The notes beneath the pieces were generated by a model. The model saw nothing but the letters and a program-made list of their open reading frames with translations. It was not told the origin of the DNA and ran no database searches. Of a stretch of 64,000 nucleotides of DNA, positions 51,555-62,018 are shown one piece after another. The DNA is from Atopobiaceae bacterium (GTDB taxonomy: Bacteria > Actinomycetota > Coriobacteriia > Coriobacteriales > Atopobiaceae), in assembly GCA_902834555.1 (NCBI GenBank), contig CADFJN010000001.1:62001-126000 (forward strand), in the 5' to 3' direction. The stretch's first letter is position 1, and each line of letters opens with the position of its first letter. Both the position numbers and the translations under genes were made by a program.

Positions 51555-52258
51555 GCTCCGCCCCCTCCAAGGTAGCGGGAGATCTCTTCCAGGCACCGAC
51601 GCTTATTGGCTCGACTTATGTAGCAGACGCTCCCATCGGATAACGTGATAGCCGAGTCCCTCACACCGCGCACGTGTGCCATGTTGATGATGCATCCAGA
51701 GGAAATCTTGAGAAACGGTGTTCCTCCAAGCGTTGCCTCGGTCTCCTTCAGGCTTCCGCGTGCCGCGACCACGCTGCCATCCGAAAGCCCGTAGTTGACG
51801 TCGTGGCCACGCATCCAGACGCGCACCAGGCTTGACGCGGGAAAGATGCGCAGCCCGTCTCGCGTCTGAATGGAAATCGAGCGGCCCTCCTGCCTGTGCA
51901 GGACCTCCATTGCGCGATCCATCCGCAGGGAGAAGCTCCCATACGTGAAGGGCTTCACAATGAAGTCCAGTGCATTGACCTCGTAGCCCTGAATGGCGTA
52001 CTGGGCAAGGTTAGTGACAAAGATGATGGGCGTCGAGCGGTCGAACTCGCGAATCTCGCGCGCAGCATCCATGCCATTCTCAATGCCTAGGTCAATATCC
52101 ATGAAGATAAGGTCAAAAGCGGGTTCATCCAGGTCGATGGTGTTTCTCATCCAGCCGACCTGGAACTGCTCCGAATGCTCTGTGCCATAGCGCATGATGG
52201 CGTTGCGAAGCGCGCTTGCGGCACCCGGCTCGTCCTCAACGATGAGTATTCGATACAT
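51551..52258 (-). CDS. LytTR-family response regulator
   Basis: 235 residues. Receiver domain with the acidic pair IVEDEP, phospho-acceptor Asp in LIFMDIDLG (about 55), FVTNLA and the Lys in IVKPFTYGSF; then a C-terminal LytTR DNA-binding domain (about 128-232, VWMRGHDVNYGLSDGS, CIINMAHVRGV). LytTR regulators bind paired direct repeats. In its own leader ACCGTTAAG (complement of 52279-52287) fits the LytTR half-site. It is the first gene of the two-gene operon and diverges from the GH3 pair. Confidence 0.87.
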   Translation of the reverse strand: MYRILIVEDEPGAASALRNAIMRYGTEHSEQFQVGWMRNTIDLDEPAFDLIFMDIDLGIENGMDAAREIREFDRSTPIIFVTNLAQYAIQGYEVNALDFIVKPFTYGSFSLRMDRAMEVLHRQEGRSISIQTRDGLRIFPASSLVRVWMRGHDVNYGLSDGSVVAARGSLKETEATLGGTPFLKISSGCIINMAHVRGVRDSAITLSDGSVCYISRANKRRCLEEISRYLGGGGA

Positions 52259-52448
52259 GCGAACCCCCTTGTAGAAATCTTAACGGTTGCATGGCTGTCG
52301 CGACGACATGGCCTGCCGTCGGCTTGCGGTCCCCGGTTTTGTCATCTGGCGTACCAAACTTGTCGCTTTTCGCGCGGCTGCGTGGGCTGCAATACCCTGC
52401 GCTTGTCAGAAGCCGTCCATGGGGGCGAAACGGGGAAGGGAAGGCACT

Positions 52449-52718
52449 ATGTCAGACGCGAGAAAGGCGCAGACCGCGCCTGCGGACAACGGTTCCGCAA
52501 AGCTCAAGATGTCAAACACCAAGTTCAGGGTCCTGCTCATCATCCCCATGGTGATCCTGGCGCTCGTCGCCATTCTCGTCACCGTGGCGGGCAACCTGCT
52601 TGGCTCCACGCTCGACACCTATCTGGGCAAGGGCGAGACCTACGTGGAGACGCCCAACGACAAGACCACCTGGGACTCCAGCTATTACGACGTGCAAGTT
52701 GCTCAGGGGGAGGAGTAG
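52449..52718 (+). CDS. Small single-pass membrane protein linked to the GH3 gene
   Basis: 89 residues. Cytoplasmic N-terminus (~25), a membrane helix at about 30-55 (FRVLLIIPMVILALVAILVTVAGNLL is the region), then ~35 residues outside. ATG 52449 has GGGAAGGGAAGG before it; an upstream in-frame extension lacks one. The next gene starts 2 bases after its stop, so the two are coupled. It may be a partner or anchor of the glycosidase. Confidence 0.65.
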   Translation: MSDARKAQTAPADNGSAKLKMSNTKFRVLLIIPMVILALVAILVTVAGNLLGSTLDTYLGKGETYVETPNDKTTWDSSYYDVQVAQGEE

Positions 52719-52720
52719 CC

Positions 52721-55700
52721 ATGCGAGAGAAAACAATCACCAGGCGCCAGCTCTTTGGCGCCGCCGGCGGAGTTGCGGCAGGGGCCGTGGCGGCAACCGC
52801 CCTGAGCAGCTGCTCCGGTGTGAGCGCAGGCATGACGAGAACCGCACCAGAGACCCCTGACCCCTCCCAGGCAAAGGAGGCCGCCTATAAGGCCGCCGCC
52901 CGCATCCAGGATGAGGGTACGGTGCTGCTCAAGAACTCTGGCGTGCTGCCGCTTGCCAAGGGGTCTGTGGTCATGCCGTTTGGTCGTGCGTACCTCGACC
53001 CCATCTACGGGCAGCTCACCTCGGGCGGCTCGGCCAAGTGGTCGGTTGACCCGGTGACGCCCGAGCAGGGCCTCTCGGCCTTCTCGATTGACAACTCAGC
53101 GGCGGACGCCATGCGTGCTGCCGGCGACCCCGAAGCGCTCGAGGAGGCCGAGGGCACCTCCGCCGCCGGCAAGGCGGGCTCCATGCTAGGCGGCGACTGC
53201 CGCATCTACGAGTACGATCCCTCCATCTACGACGGCCTCCCCGAGAGGCCCGAGGCCACGGGCATCGTGTTCGTGACCCGCGCTGGCCAGGAGGGGCAGG
53301 ACCAGAAGATGGACGCCTACTCCGACGGCACGCCCCACTACCTTGCGCTCTCGAAGAGCGAGCGGGGTGCCATCGAGGCGGCAAAGCGTGTCTGCGGTGC
53401 CGTCGTTGTGGTTATCGTGGGGTCTGCTCCCATGGAGGTCGGCGACCTGGTTTCCGGAGACCTTGAGGTGGGCGCCATCATCCATTACGGCCACCCAAGC
53501 GAGCGCGGCTTCTCCGAGTTCTCTGCGCTGCTCGATGGCGACGTCAACCCCAGCGGTCGCACCGTCGACACCTGGTCGCGCGACTTCACGGCGGACCCCT
53601 CCTACGTGAGCGTTGGACTGCACACCTACGACAACCTGCCCATCACGTCCGGGAGCTACACGGACGGCGGGGAGTTCATGCGCACCTTCAATGAGTACCA
53701 GGAAGGTATGTACATGGGTTACCGCTACTACGAGACGGCGGCGCTCGTGGACCCGTCCTTCTCGTACGACGACGCGGTGGTGTTCCCGTTTGGCTTTGGT
53801 CTCTCGTATACGAGCTTCGCGCAGTCGATTGACACCCTGACCGCCGATGACCAGCGCGTGGTTGCCCGCGTGACCATCACCAACAACGGCTCCGCTGCCG
53901 GCAAGGATGTGGCACAGCTGTACGTGACCTCGCCTTACACCGAGCTCGACCAAGCGGAGGGCATCGAGAAGCCCGCGTGCCAGCTGGTGGACTTCGCAAA
54001 GACCGGTCTTCTTCAGCCGGGACAGTCGCAGACCCTCGAACTCGCCTTTGACCGCGAGGACATGGCGTCCTATTGCTACACGCACGAGAACCCCAACGGG
54101 ACCGTGGGCTGCTATGTGCTTGAGGCCGGGGACTACGTGGTGAGCCTCTGCGAGAACAGCCATGCGGTGATCGCCCAGGCAACCGTCACGCAGGACGAGA
54201 CCCTCTGGTACGACGGGTCAGACCTCGAGCACACGCGTCGCTCCGAGCGCGACGCCCAGTCCGCGCTGGACGCGGACGGCAACGTCGTGGAGAGGGACGG
54301 CCAGACGTACGTTCCCGCTACCAACCGCTTCCAGGCGAGCAGCGACTACATGCGCGCCCAGTCGAGGATCCTCTCGCGCGCCAACTGGTCGGAGACGCAA
54401 CCGGTCTACGAGGCAACCAAGTCCATAGACGATAAGTTCTCGAAGGATCACGACCTCTTCGTGACCTTTGATCCCGCGACGGATGCGCGCTTTGGCAACG
54501 TTGAGGGCAGCCTGGTCTACGCGGCCGAGGCGCCCACGTCTGGCGCAAAGAATGGCCTTGTGGTGTCCGACCTGCGCGGGGCCGCGTACGATGACCCCAG
54601 GTGGGACACGCTGCTCGACCAGATTGACTGGGACGCCGACAAGGTTGGCATCGTGCGGAACTTCTCCGGGGACGCGTACGTGACCTCGGCCATCGACTCC
54701 ATTGGCCTTCCGTCGACCATCGACATGGACGGTGCGAACGGTCTCAAGGTCCAGGGCTCTGACAACGGCTACGACATGACAAAGAGCTGCTCCTACGGCT
54801 ACGAGCCACTAGCGGCAGCAACATGGAACAAGGACCTGCTCTACCAGATGGGCGAGGCCATCGGCACCGAGGGTCTGGCGCACGGCATCTCGGGCTGGTA
54901 TTCGCCCGGCCTCAACCTGCATCGCTCGTTCTTCTCGGGCCGCGTCTTTGAGTACTACTCCGAAGACCCTGTGCTTACGGGCAAGCTTGCCGAGCGCGTG
55001 GTGTCCGGTGCGGGCGACAAGGGCATGTACTGCTACCTCAAGCACTTTGCGCTCAACGAGACCGATACCGGCCGTGCCCAGCTTATCTGCACGTGGGCAG
55101 ATGAGCAGACCATGCGCGAGCTGTACCTCAGGCCCTTCGAGATTGCGCTCAAGGAGGCACGCAAGACCGTGCGGTACACGTCAGACGACTCCGGCACTAT
55201 TGTCGAGAAGGTCATGCGTGCGGGCACCGCGCTCATGGCGTCCCAGACCTGCATTGGCACCATGATCGGCCACTGCAACTACGCGCTGCTCCACGACATC
55301 TTGCGCGAGGAGTGGGGCTTTGAGGGCATGGTGATCTCTGACTACTGGGTCTGGAGCGGAAATAACCACCGTGATCTTGCAATGCGTGCCGGTTGCGATA
55401 CCTACCTGTGCATGGACGCACCTGTCATGTGGTCCATCTCGGACTACGACAGCCCCACCGCTCGAGCCTGCATGCGGCGTGCAATCCACAACGTGGCCTT
55501 CACGGTGGCCAACTCCTCGGCCCTGCAGGGTATGGTTCCGGGCGCAATGCAGCACACGGAGGAGTCTCCGTGGTGGGGGATTATCCGCGGCGTCGACGTT
55601 GCTGCCGCAGCGCTCATTGCCGGTGGCGTGGCGCTTATCGCACGACGCACTAAGGCCGAGCGCGAGCACCCCGAGCTCTACAAGCGCAGCAAGCGCAAGC

Positions 55701-55768
55701 AGGCAAAACTCGACCGCAAGCTCGCTGAGCAGGGCGATGCGGGCAAGGGCTCGGGCGAGGAGGGCTAG
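52721..55768 (+). CDS. Domain-inverted GH3 glycosidase, Tat lipoprotein-like signal and C-terminal membrane helix
   Basis: 1,015 residues. The N-terminus has TRRQLFG (twin arginine) and ALSSCSG (lipobox-like). Domain order is reversed against most GH3 enzymes: first the C-type sandwich (from EGTVLLKNSGVLPL to FPFGFGLSYTSF), then a FnIII-like domain, then the N-type barrel (from ~640: SIGLPSTIDMDGANGL, KHFALNETDTGR). The nucleophile Asp is in VISDYWVW, where SDW is usual. A membrane helix at about 960-980 and a Lys-rich cytoplasmic tail follow. Reverse-order GH3 beta-glucosidases are known from rumen bacteria; the extra tether is unusual. The exact sugar is unknown. Confidence 0.85.
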   Translation: MREKTITRRQLFGAAGGVAAGAVAATALSSCSGVSAGMTRTAPETPDPSQAKEAAYKAAARIQDEGTVLLKNSGVLPLAKGSVVMPFGRAYLDPIYGQLTSGGSAKWSVDPVTPEQGLSAFSIDNSAADAMRAAGDPEALEEAEGTSAAGKAGSMLGGDCRIYEYDPSIYDGLPERPEATGIVFVTRAGQEGQDQKMDAYSDGTPHYLALSKSERGAIEAAKRVCGAVVVVIVGSAPMEVGDLVSGDLEVGAIIHYGHPSERGFSEFSALLDGDVNPSGRTVDTWSRDFTADPSYVSVGLHTYDNLPITSGSYTDGGEFMRTFNEYQEGMYMGYRYYETAALVDPSFSYDDAVVFPFGFGLSYTSFAQSIDTLTADDQRVVARVTITNNGSAAGKDVAQLYVTSPYTELDQAEGIEKPACQLVDFAKTGLLQPGQSQTLELAFDREDMASYCYTHENPNGTVGCYVLEAGDYVVSLCENSHAVIAQATVTQDETLWYDGSDLEHTRRSERDAQSALDADGNVVERDGQTYVPATNRFQASSDYMRAQSRILSRANWSETQPVYEATKSIDDKFSKDHDLFVTFDPATDARFGNVEGSLVYAAEAPTSGAKNGLVVSDLRGAAYDDPRWDTLLDQIDWDADKVGIVRNFSGDAYVTSAIDSIGLPSTIDMDGANGLKVQGSDNGYDMTKSCSYGYEPLAAATWNKDLLYQMGEAIGTEGLAHGISGWYSPGLNLHRSFFSGRVFEYYSEDPVLTGKLAERVVSGAGDKGMYCYLKHFALNETDTGRAQLICTWADEQTMRELYLRPFEIALKEARKTVRYTSDDSGTIVEKVMRAGTALMASQTCIGTMIGHCNYALLHDILREEWGFEGMVISDYWVWSGNNHRDLAMRAGCDTYLCMDAPVMWSISDYDSPTARACMRRAIHNVAFTVANSSALQGMVPGAMQHTEESPWWGIIRGVDVAAAALIAGGVALIARRTKAEREHPELYKRSKRKQAKLDRKLAEQGDAGKGSGEEG

Positions 55769-55804
55769 CCTGTCTCGGGTCTTGCACATGGTTTTTGAAC
55801 GTGA

Positions 55805-55832
55805 CGGCCGTGCGCCCCGGGGCGCACGGCCG
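55805..55832 (+). terminator. Perfect 28-bp palindrome after the GH3 gene
   Basis: CGGCCGTGCGCCCC followed directly by its complement, then ATTCCTTG. Probable terminator with a weak U tract. Confidence 0.65.
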
Positions 55833-55907
55833 ATTCCTTGTTGTCGTCCCGCGCGAATTGGATGCGGGCATCTCCTCGCGCGCCCTCTGCGACGCCGTTC
55901 CGCGCCG

Positions 55908-55982
55908 GAATTACGCACGGCTGGGCTGGCGAGAAGGATCAACTGGGCTTTTGTCGGCGAGAACCTCAGCCGTGCGTAATTC
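55908..55982. repeat. Inverted-repeat element D
   Basis: Arms GAATTACGCACGGCTG (55908-55923) and exact complement (55967-55982); 43-base loop with two GGCGAGAA octamers (55928-55935, 55956-55963). Single copy here. Lies in the 383-base GH3-dnaK gap, which otherwise holds the terminator and the dnaK promoter. Confidence 0.85.
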
Positions 55983-56017
55983 GTGCCTCTGCCACCCCTT
56001 GCGCCGAGCAACGTCAA

Positions 56018-56051
56018 AAAATCTCATGTATTGAGACTTAGATAATGTATA
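56018..56051 (+). promoter_or_regulatory. Heat-shock promoter/operator of dnaK (shared with clpB)
   Basis: AAAATCT, 11 bases, ACTTAGATAATGTATA. The clpB leader has the same pattern with identical spacing at 63346-63379. It may act as promoter (GATAAT as -10) and/or HspR site. No classical HAIR or CIRCE was found. Confidence 0.65.
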
Positions 56052-56151
56052 AAGTCGAACCACAGGGGGCATAAGACACAACGTACAAGAGTGAACAAAG
56101 CGCTGAGCACGGCGAATGCCGCGGGGGCGCAAAAGGAAAGGAACGTACACC

Positions 56152-58065
<1,914 letters not shown>

Positions 58066-58075
58066 CCCAGAGATT

Positions 58076-58100
58076 GGCGCCGCGGCCATGCTGCGGCGCC
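58076..58100 (+). promoter_or_regulatory. Intercistronic hairpin dnaK-grpE
   Basis: GGCGCCGC, 9-base loop, GCGGCGCC. A second hairpin (GCGGCC...GGCCGC, about 58127-58143) follows. They may attenuate or protect mRNA so that DnaK is made in excess. Confidence 0.5.
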
Positions 58101-58172
58101 GCATCTCCAAGATAACCTGTCTAGGGGGCGGCCGAGAAGGCCGCTCCCTCTGGTACGCATGAGGAGGGTGAC

Positions 58173-59021
58173 GTGAAAGTGCCAATCGAGGATGCAGACG
58201 AGAAGAAGCCTGGCACCGCGCAGTCGAGCGAGGCAGAGTCCTCGCCCAAGGACGCGCCGGCAGCCACGGCGGGTGCAGCCTCAGCTGCTGCCAGCTCTGC
58301 CCCCGGTGACATCGACCCGGACGATGACGCGGCAATGCGCGCCGCTGCCATGAAGGCTGCCGACGAGGTGCTTGAGCAGGAGGCCGTCGAGGACGCGAAG
58401 AAGTTTCGCTCCGAGCGCGACGAGCTGCAGAAGAAGCTTAGCGACATGACGGAGGACATCGAGAAGGCCAAGAAGGAGGCCGCCGAGTCCACCGATCGCC
58501 TGGTTCGTCTCCAGGCGGACTGGGACAACTACCGCCGTCGCACGGCCCAGGAGCGCCTGGACGAGCGCGAGCGCGCAGCCGAGAAGCTCGTGGTGAACCT
58601 GCTGCCCGTCATCGACGACATGGAGCGCGCGCTCGAGCACGCGTCTGGCGTCGAGCAGGACGCCACATCCGAGCAGTTCAAGCAGTTCGTCGATGGCGTC
58701 TCGGCCGTCCACGACAAGATGGTGGGCGTGCTCTCCAAGGAGGGCGTCGAAGAGATCAACCCTGCCGGCGAGCCGTTCAACCCGCTTGAGCACCAGGCCG
58801 TTGGCCGTCGCGAGGACAAGGACGTCTACGACGAGACGGTCGACCAGGTCTACCAGAAGGGCTACCGCATGGGCAAGAAGGTCATCCGCACCGCTATGGT
58901 GACCGTGACCTACGGCGGACCCAAGCGTCCCGCGGACGCCGCGGCCGACAAGGACGCCAACGCCAAGGACAGCGGCGACAAGGGCCCTGGCTCGGGCAAT
59001 GACGCCGCAAAGGAAAAGTAG
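58173..59021 (+). CDS. grpE: Nucleotide exchange factor GrpE
   Basis: 282 residues, longer than usual because of a ~75-residue low-complexity N-terminus and a Lys/Asp-rich tail. Core: long coiled coil (SERDELQKKLSDMTEDIEKA), then LVRLQADWDNYRRRTAQER and the head domain VNLLPVIDDMERAL, EGVEEINPAGEPFNPLEHQAV, VYQKGYRMGKKVIRTAMVTV. It releases ADP from DnaK. GTG 58173 follows GAGGAGGGTGA. Confidence 0.95.
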   Translation: MKVPIEDADEKKPGTAQSSEAESSPKDAPAATAGAASAAASSAPGDIDPDDDAAMRAAAMKAADEVLEQEAVEDAKKFRSERDELQKKLSDMTEDIEKAKKEAAESTDRLVRLQADWDNYRRRTAQERLDERERAAEKLVVNLLPVIDDMERALEHASGVEQDATSEQFKQFVDGVSAVHDKMVGVLSKEGVEEINPAGEPFNPLEHQAVGRREDKDVYDETVDQVYQKGYRMGKKVIRTAMVTVTYGGPKRPADAAADKDANAKDSGDKGPGSGNDAAKEK

Positions 59022-59028
59022 TATAACG

Positions 59029-59054
59029 GCGCCCGGGCCGCTCGGTCCGGGCGC
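59029..59054 (+). promoter_or_regulatory. Intercistronic hairpin grpE-dnaJ
   Basis: GCGCCCGG, 10-base loop, CCGGGCGC, 30 bases before dnaJ. Similar in place to the dnaK-grpE hairpin. Confidence 0.5.
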
Positions 59055-59084
59055 ATTGATATGAGAGGGGGCTCGTGCGAAACC

Positions 59085-60044
59085 ATGGCCAACGGTAAGA
59101 AAACGTACTACGACATCTTGGGCGTGAAGCGCGACGCCACCCAGGATGAGATCCGGAAGGCATTCCGCAAGCTTGCGGCCAAGTACCACCCCGATGCCGG
59201 TGGCGACGAGAAGAAGTTCAAGGAGATCTCCGAAGCATACACCACGCTCTCGGACGAGAAGAAGCGCAAGGAATACGACCAGCTGCTCATGTTTGGCGGC
59301 ATTCCCGGCGCGGACTTTGGCGGCTCCGGTGGCCCCAGGCGCACGTACACCTACACCAACGTGGGCGGCAACGGCGACTGGTCCGACATCTTCAACAGCA
59401 TGGGTGGCGACTTTGGTGGCTTTGACTTCTCGTCTATCTTTGGCGGAGCAGGTCGCCAGCAGGCGCAGCGCCCCGCCAAGGGCGGAGACCTCACCATGCG
59501 CATCGACGTCACCTTTGACGAGGCGCTCAATGGCGCAACGCGCAAGGTGTCGTACCGCGTTCCGTCGACGGGCGAGGAGCAGACGCTCACCGTCAAGATT
59601 CCGGCCGGCGCCGTGGATGGCGGCAAGCTTCGCTACCGGGGCCGCGGCGAGTACGGTGCCAACGGCGGCCAGCGCGGCGATCTCGTGATCACCACGCATG
59701 TGGAGGAGCACCCGCTCTTCAAGCGCGACGGCGCGGACATCCGCATGGAGCTGCCGGTGAGCATGTACGAGGCCGCGCTTGGCGCTACGGTCGACGTGCC
59801 CACGCCCGACGGTACCGAGGTGCGCCTCAAGGTGCCCGCCGGCACGCAGGATGGCAAGTGCTTCCGCTTCCGCGACCTGGGTGCGCCCAACGTAAAGCGC
59901 AAGGGTACGCGTGGCGCGCTCTACGTGACCATCCGCGTGAAGGTTCCCACGTCGCTCAACAAGAAGGAGCGCGACAGCCTTGGCGCCCTCATGGAGGCCG
60001 ACAAGCGAGACTACAGGAAGGACGTCGAGCGCTATGGCTCGTAA
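59085..60044 (+). CDS. dnaJ: DnaJ/CbpA-type co-chaperone without zinc finger
   Basis: 319 residues. J domain at 5-70 with the HPD motif (AKYHPDAGGDEKKF), a Gly/Phe-rich linker (about 75-135) and the two C-terminal beta domains (GGDLTMRIDVTFDEALNGATRKV ... LKVPAGTQDGKCFRFRDLG). The four CxxCxGxG repeats of type I DnaJ are missing, so it is class II. It stimulates DnaK ATPase. Start ATG 59085; GAGAGGGGG is 14 bases upstream, somewhat far. Overlaps hspR by 11 bases. Confidence 0.93.
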   Translation: MANGKKTYYDILGVKRDATQDEIRKAFRKLAAKYHPDAGGDEKKFKEISEAYTTLSDEKKRKEYDQLLMFGGIPGADFGGSGGPRRTYTYTNVGGNGDWSDIFNSMGGDFGGFDFSSIFGGAGRQQAQRPAKGGDLTMRIDVTFDEALNGATRKVSYRVPSTGEEQTLTVKIPAGAVDGGKLRYRGRGEYGANGGQRGDLVITTHVEEHPLFKRDGADIRMELPVSMYEAALGATVDVPTPDGTEVRLKVPAGTQDGKCFRFRDLGAPNVKRKGTRGALYVTIRVKVPTSLNKKERDSLGALMEADKRDYRKDVERYGS

Positions 60045-60495
60045 CGACGGCGCATCTGAGGACCGTGGCGCACGCAGCTCCCACGACAGGGATAAGCCTC
60101 TGTACATGATCAGCGTGGCGGCGGAGCTCACGGGCATGCACCCGCAGACCCTCCGCGAGTACGAGCAGAAGGGGCTGGTCACCCCCGGGCGTTCGCGCGG
60201 CAACACGCGCCTGTACTCGCAGGCAGACATCGACCGCCTGAACCTCATTTCAAAGCTCACCGACGAGGGCATCAACCTGGCCGGTGTGGTGCGCATCATG
60301 GATATGCGCGAGCGTGCCCGCGAGCGGGACGAGGAGATCGACCGCCTGCGCGCACGCGTGCGCGAGCTCGAGGACGAGGTCCACGAGTACCACATGCGCG
60401 AGAGGATCACGGCGCTTGCCCGCTATGACGGGCAGAGCCCCGAGCAGGTCATGCGCGGGCTTCTCGGAAATGGCAGCAACGACCCCGTCGAGTAG
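60034..60495 (+). CDS. hspR: MerR-type heat-shock repressor HspR
   Basis: 153 residues. After a ~20-residue polar start, a MerR-like winged helix (LYMISVAAELTGMHPQTLREYEQKGLVTPGRSRGNTRLYSQADIDRL is the region) and a C-terminal coiled coil (RERARERDEEIDRLRARVRELEDE). HspR represses dnaK and clpB operons in actinobacteria, with DnaK as co-repressor. Last gene of the operon, overlapping dnaJ. Its stop codon lies in the loop of the terminator. Confidence 0.93.
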   Translation: MARNDGASEDRGARSSHDRDKPLYMISVAAELTGMHPQTLREYEQKGLVTPGRSRGNTRLYSQADIDRLNLISKLTDEGINLAGVVRIMDMRERARERDEEIDRLRARVRELEDEVHEYHMRERITALARYDGQSPEQVMRGLLGNGSNDPVE

Positions 60496-60510
60496 GCGGG
60501 GTCGTTTTTT
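60479..60510 (+). terminator. Rho-independent terminator of the dnaK operon
   Basis: ACGACCCCG, 9-base loop containing the hspR stop codon, CGGGGTCGT, TTTTT. Downstream to 60650 nothing but a weak direct repeat around CCGACGAG (about 60575 and 60612) is seen. Confidence 0.92.
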
Positions 60511-60651
60511 GTGTCAGCGGCGTGGCGCACGGCTTTGTCCCCTGTCGGGCTCAGCGGGTTGAGTAGCGCAGCTTGCGGCATTCCGACGAGCCTTTGCGAC
60601 TTCCATCCGCATGCCGACGAGGCCCTTACAAACCCCTTGCCACAACAGATA

Positions 60652-60692
60652 TTGCCGATTGTGTCCAATGTGCATATTATTGTGATATCACA
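60652..60692 (+). promoter_or_regulatory. Promoter and palindromic operator of the SPFH gene
   Basis: TTGCCG (60652-60657), 17 bases, TATTAT (60675-60680), directly followed by the perfect palindrome TGTGATATCACA (60681-60692) over the predicted start of transcription. Suggests repression by a dimeric regulator. Confidence 0.65.
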
Positions 60693-60747
60693 TTGAGACC
60701 AATCGGCCCGGCACGTATGATGGAGGCCGAAGCGGAAAGGGACAGAG

Positions 60748-61746
60748 ATGACGTCCGAGAAACTCATCAAGGCTAAGTCGGGTTGGGCAATGCTCGTTAT
60801 CACCGTGCTTGTCTTTGCGGCAAGCTGCGCAGGCATCGTGTGGTCCACCGTGCTTCTCGTCACGGCGGATGACGAGCCGCCATTCGCAGGCCCCATGATG
60901 CTTGTCGGCTTCCTCCTGTTTGCGCTGGGGGTCATTCTGAGCTCGGGCTTCATCGCCCTTAAGCCCGGCGAGGCCAAGGTCTGCCTTCTCTTTGGCAACT
61001 ACATTGGGACCATTCGCGAGTCGGGTTTCTACTGGGCCAACCCCTTCTACAGCCGCAAGATGGGCGAGGCCGGCCCGGACGAGGAGGTTGCTGAGGACGG
61101 CGGCAAGAAGGGCGGCCGGGCGGCAAAGGCGTCTTCGGTCATCTCGACCAAGGTGTCTCTCCGCGCCCGCACGCACAACGGCGAGCGCATCAAGGTCAAC
61201 GATAAGCAGGGCAACCCCATCGAGATTGCCACGGTTGTGGTGTGGCGCGTGTCCGACACCGCCAAGGCCCTCTTTGACGTGGACAACTACATCTCCTATG
61301 TGTCCATGCAGACCGAGACCGCGCTGCGCCACGTGGCGAGCATATACGCCTACGACCACATGGAGGATGACGACGCCGCAAACACCACCATCACGCTGCG
61401 CTCCAATATTGAGGAGGTCTCGAACAGCCTGAAGGAGGAGCTGGGCCGGCGACTGGCGCCCGCTGGCGTGGAGGTCGATGACGCGCGTCTCACGCACCTT
61501 GCCTACGCTCCCGAGATCGCGCCCGCGATGCTTCGCCGTCAGCAGGCCGAGGCCATCATCGCCGCTCGCAAGAAGATCGTCGAGGGAGCCGTCTCGATGG
61601 TGGATATGGCGCTCACCGAGCTCTCCGACGGCGGCATCGTTGACTTTGACGAGGACCGCAAGGCAACCATGGCGTCCAATCTCATGGTGGTGCTCTGCGG
61701 CGAGTCCGAGGCGCAGCCGGTGCTTAACACCGGGTCGCTGTACTAA
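60748..61746 (+). CDS. SPFH/stomatin-like membrane protein
   Basis: 332 residues. Two N-terminal membrane helices (about 14-40, 47-70), then GFIALKPGEAKVCLLFGNYIGTIRESGFYWANPF, the typical slipin/SPFH start. The SPFH domain follows (RIKVNDKQGNPIEIATVVVWRV, TALRHVASIYAYDH) and a helical tail ends with AEAIIAARKKIVEGAVSMVDMAL. Such proteins form oligomeric scaffolds in membrane microdomains. The next gene encodes a ribbon-helix-helix protein, a recurring partnership. Confidence 0.88.
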   Translation: MTSEKLIKAKSGWAMLVITVLVFAASCAGIVWSTVLLVTADDEPPFAGPMMLVGFLLFALGVILSSGFIALKPGEAKVCLLFGNYIGTIRESGFYWANPFYSRKMGEAGPDEEVAEDGGKKGGRAAKASSVISTKVSLRARTHNGERIKVNDKQGNPIEIATVVVWRVSDTAKALFDVDNYISYVSMQTETALRHVASIYAYDHMEDDDAANTTITLRSNIEEVSNSLKEELGRRLAPAGVEVDDARLTHLAYAPEIAPAMLRRQQAEAIIAARKKIVEGAVSMVDMALTELSDGGIVDFDEDRKATMASNLMVVLCGESEAQPVLNTGSLY

Positions 61747-61767
61747 GGCCCGCGGAGGCTCCTGCGC

Positions 61768-61968
61768 ATGACACGTCGTAAGCAATATCCCCTGCGTGTC
61801 GACCCAGAGATTTGGGCCGCGGTCGAGCGCTGGGCCGAGGACGATATGCGCAGCGCCAACGCGCAGGTTGAGTGGATCTTGCGAGATTCGCTCCGGCGTG
61901 CCGGGAGGCTTTCGGACCGTGACAGCGAGAACAACAAAGGCGGCGCCGCCCCGGGCGAGAAGGGCTAG
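61768..61968 (+). CDS. Arc-like ribbon-helix-helix protein
   Basis: 66 residues. KQYPLRVDPEIWAAVERWAEDDMRSANAQVEWILRDSL is the region of the RHH fold (beta strand YPLRV, then two helices), with a polar tail. In the family such proteins bind operator DNA as dimers. It is 21 bases after the SPFH gene and may bind TGTGATATCACA at 60681-60692, although a role at the protein level with the SPFH scaffold is also possible. CGGAGG before the ATG. Confidence 0.78.
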   Translation: MTRRKQYPLRVDPEIWAAVERWAEDDMRSANAQVEWILRDSLRRAGRLSDRDSENNKGGAAPGEKG

Positions 61969-62018
61969 CGCACCCGCCGGCGGCGGCACCCAGGGGAGGG
62001 GTAATCGCTTACGGCGCC

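Noticed and set aside
56000..56151. CIRCE or canonical HAIR operator before dnaK
   Set aside because: TCTCA-N5-TGAGA is present but neither the CIRCE 9-bp arms nor CTTGAGT-N7-ACTCAAG is found; the motif shared with clpB is better supported.
60575..60640. Direct repeat around CCGACGAG after the dnaK operon
   Set aside because: Only about 15 bases agree well and no third copy is seen.
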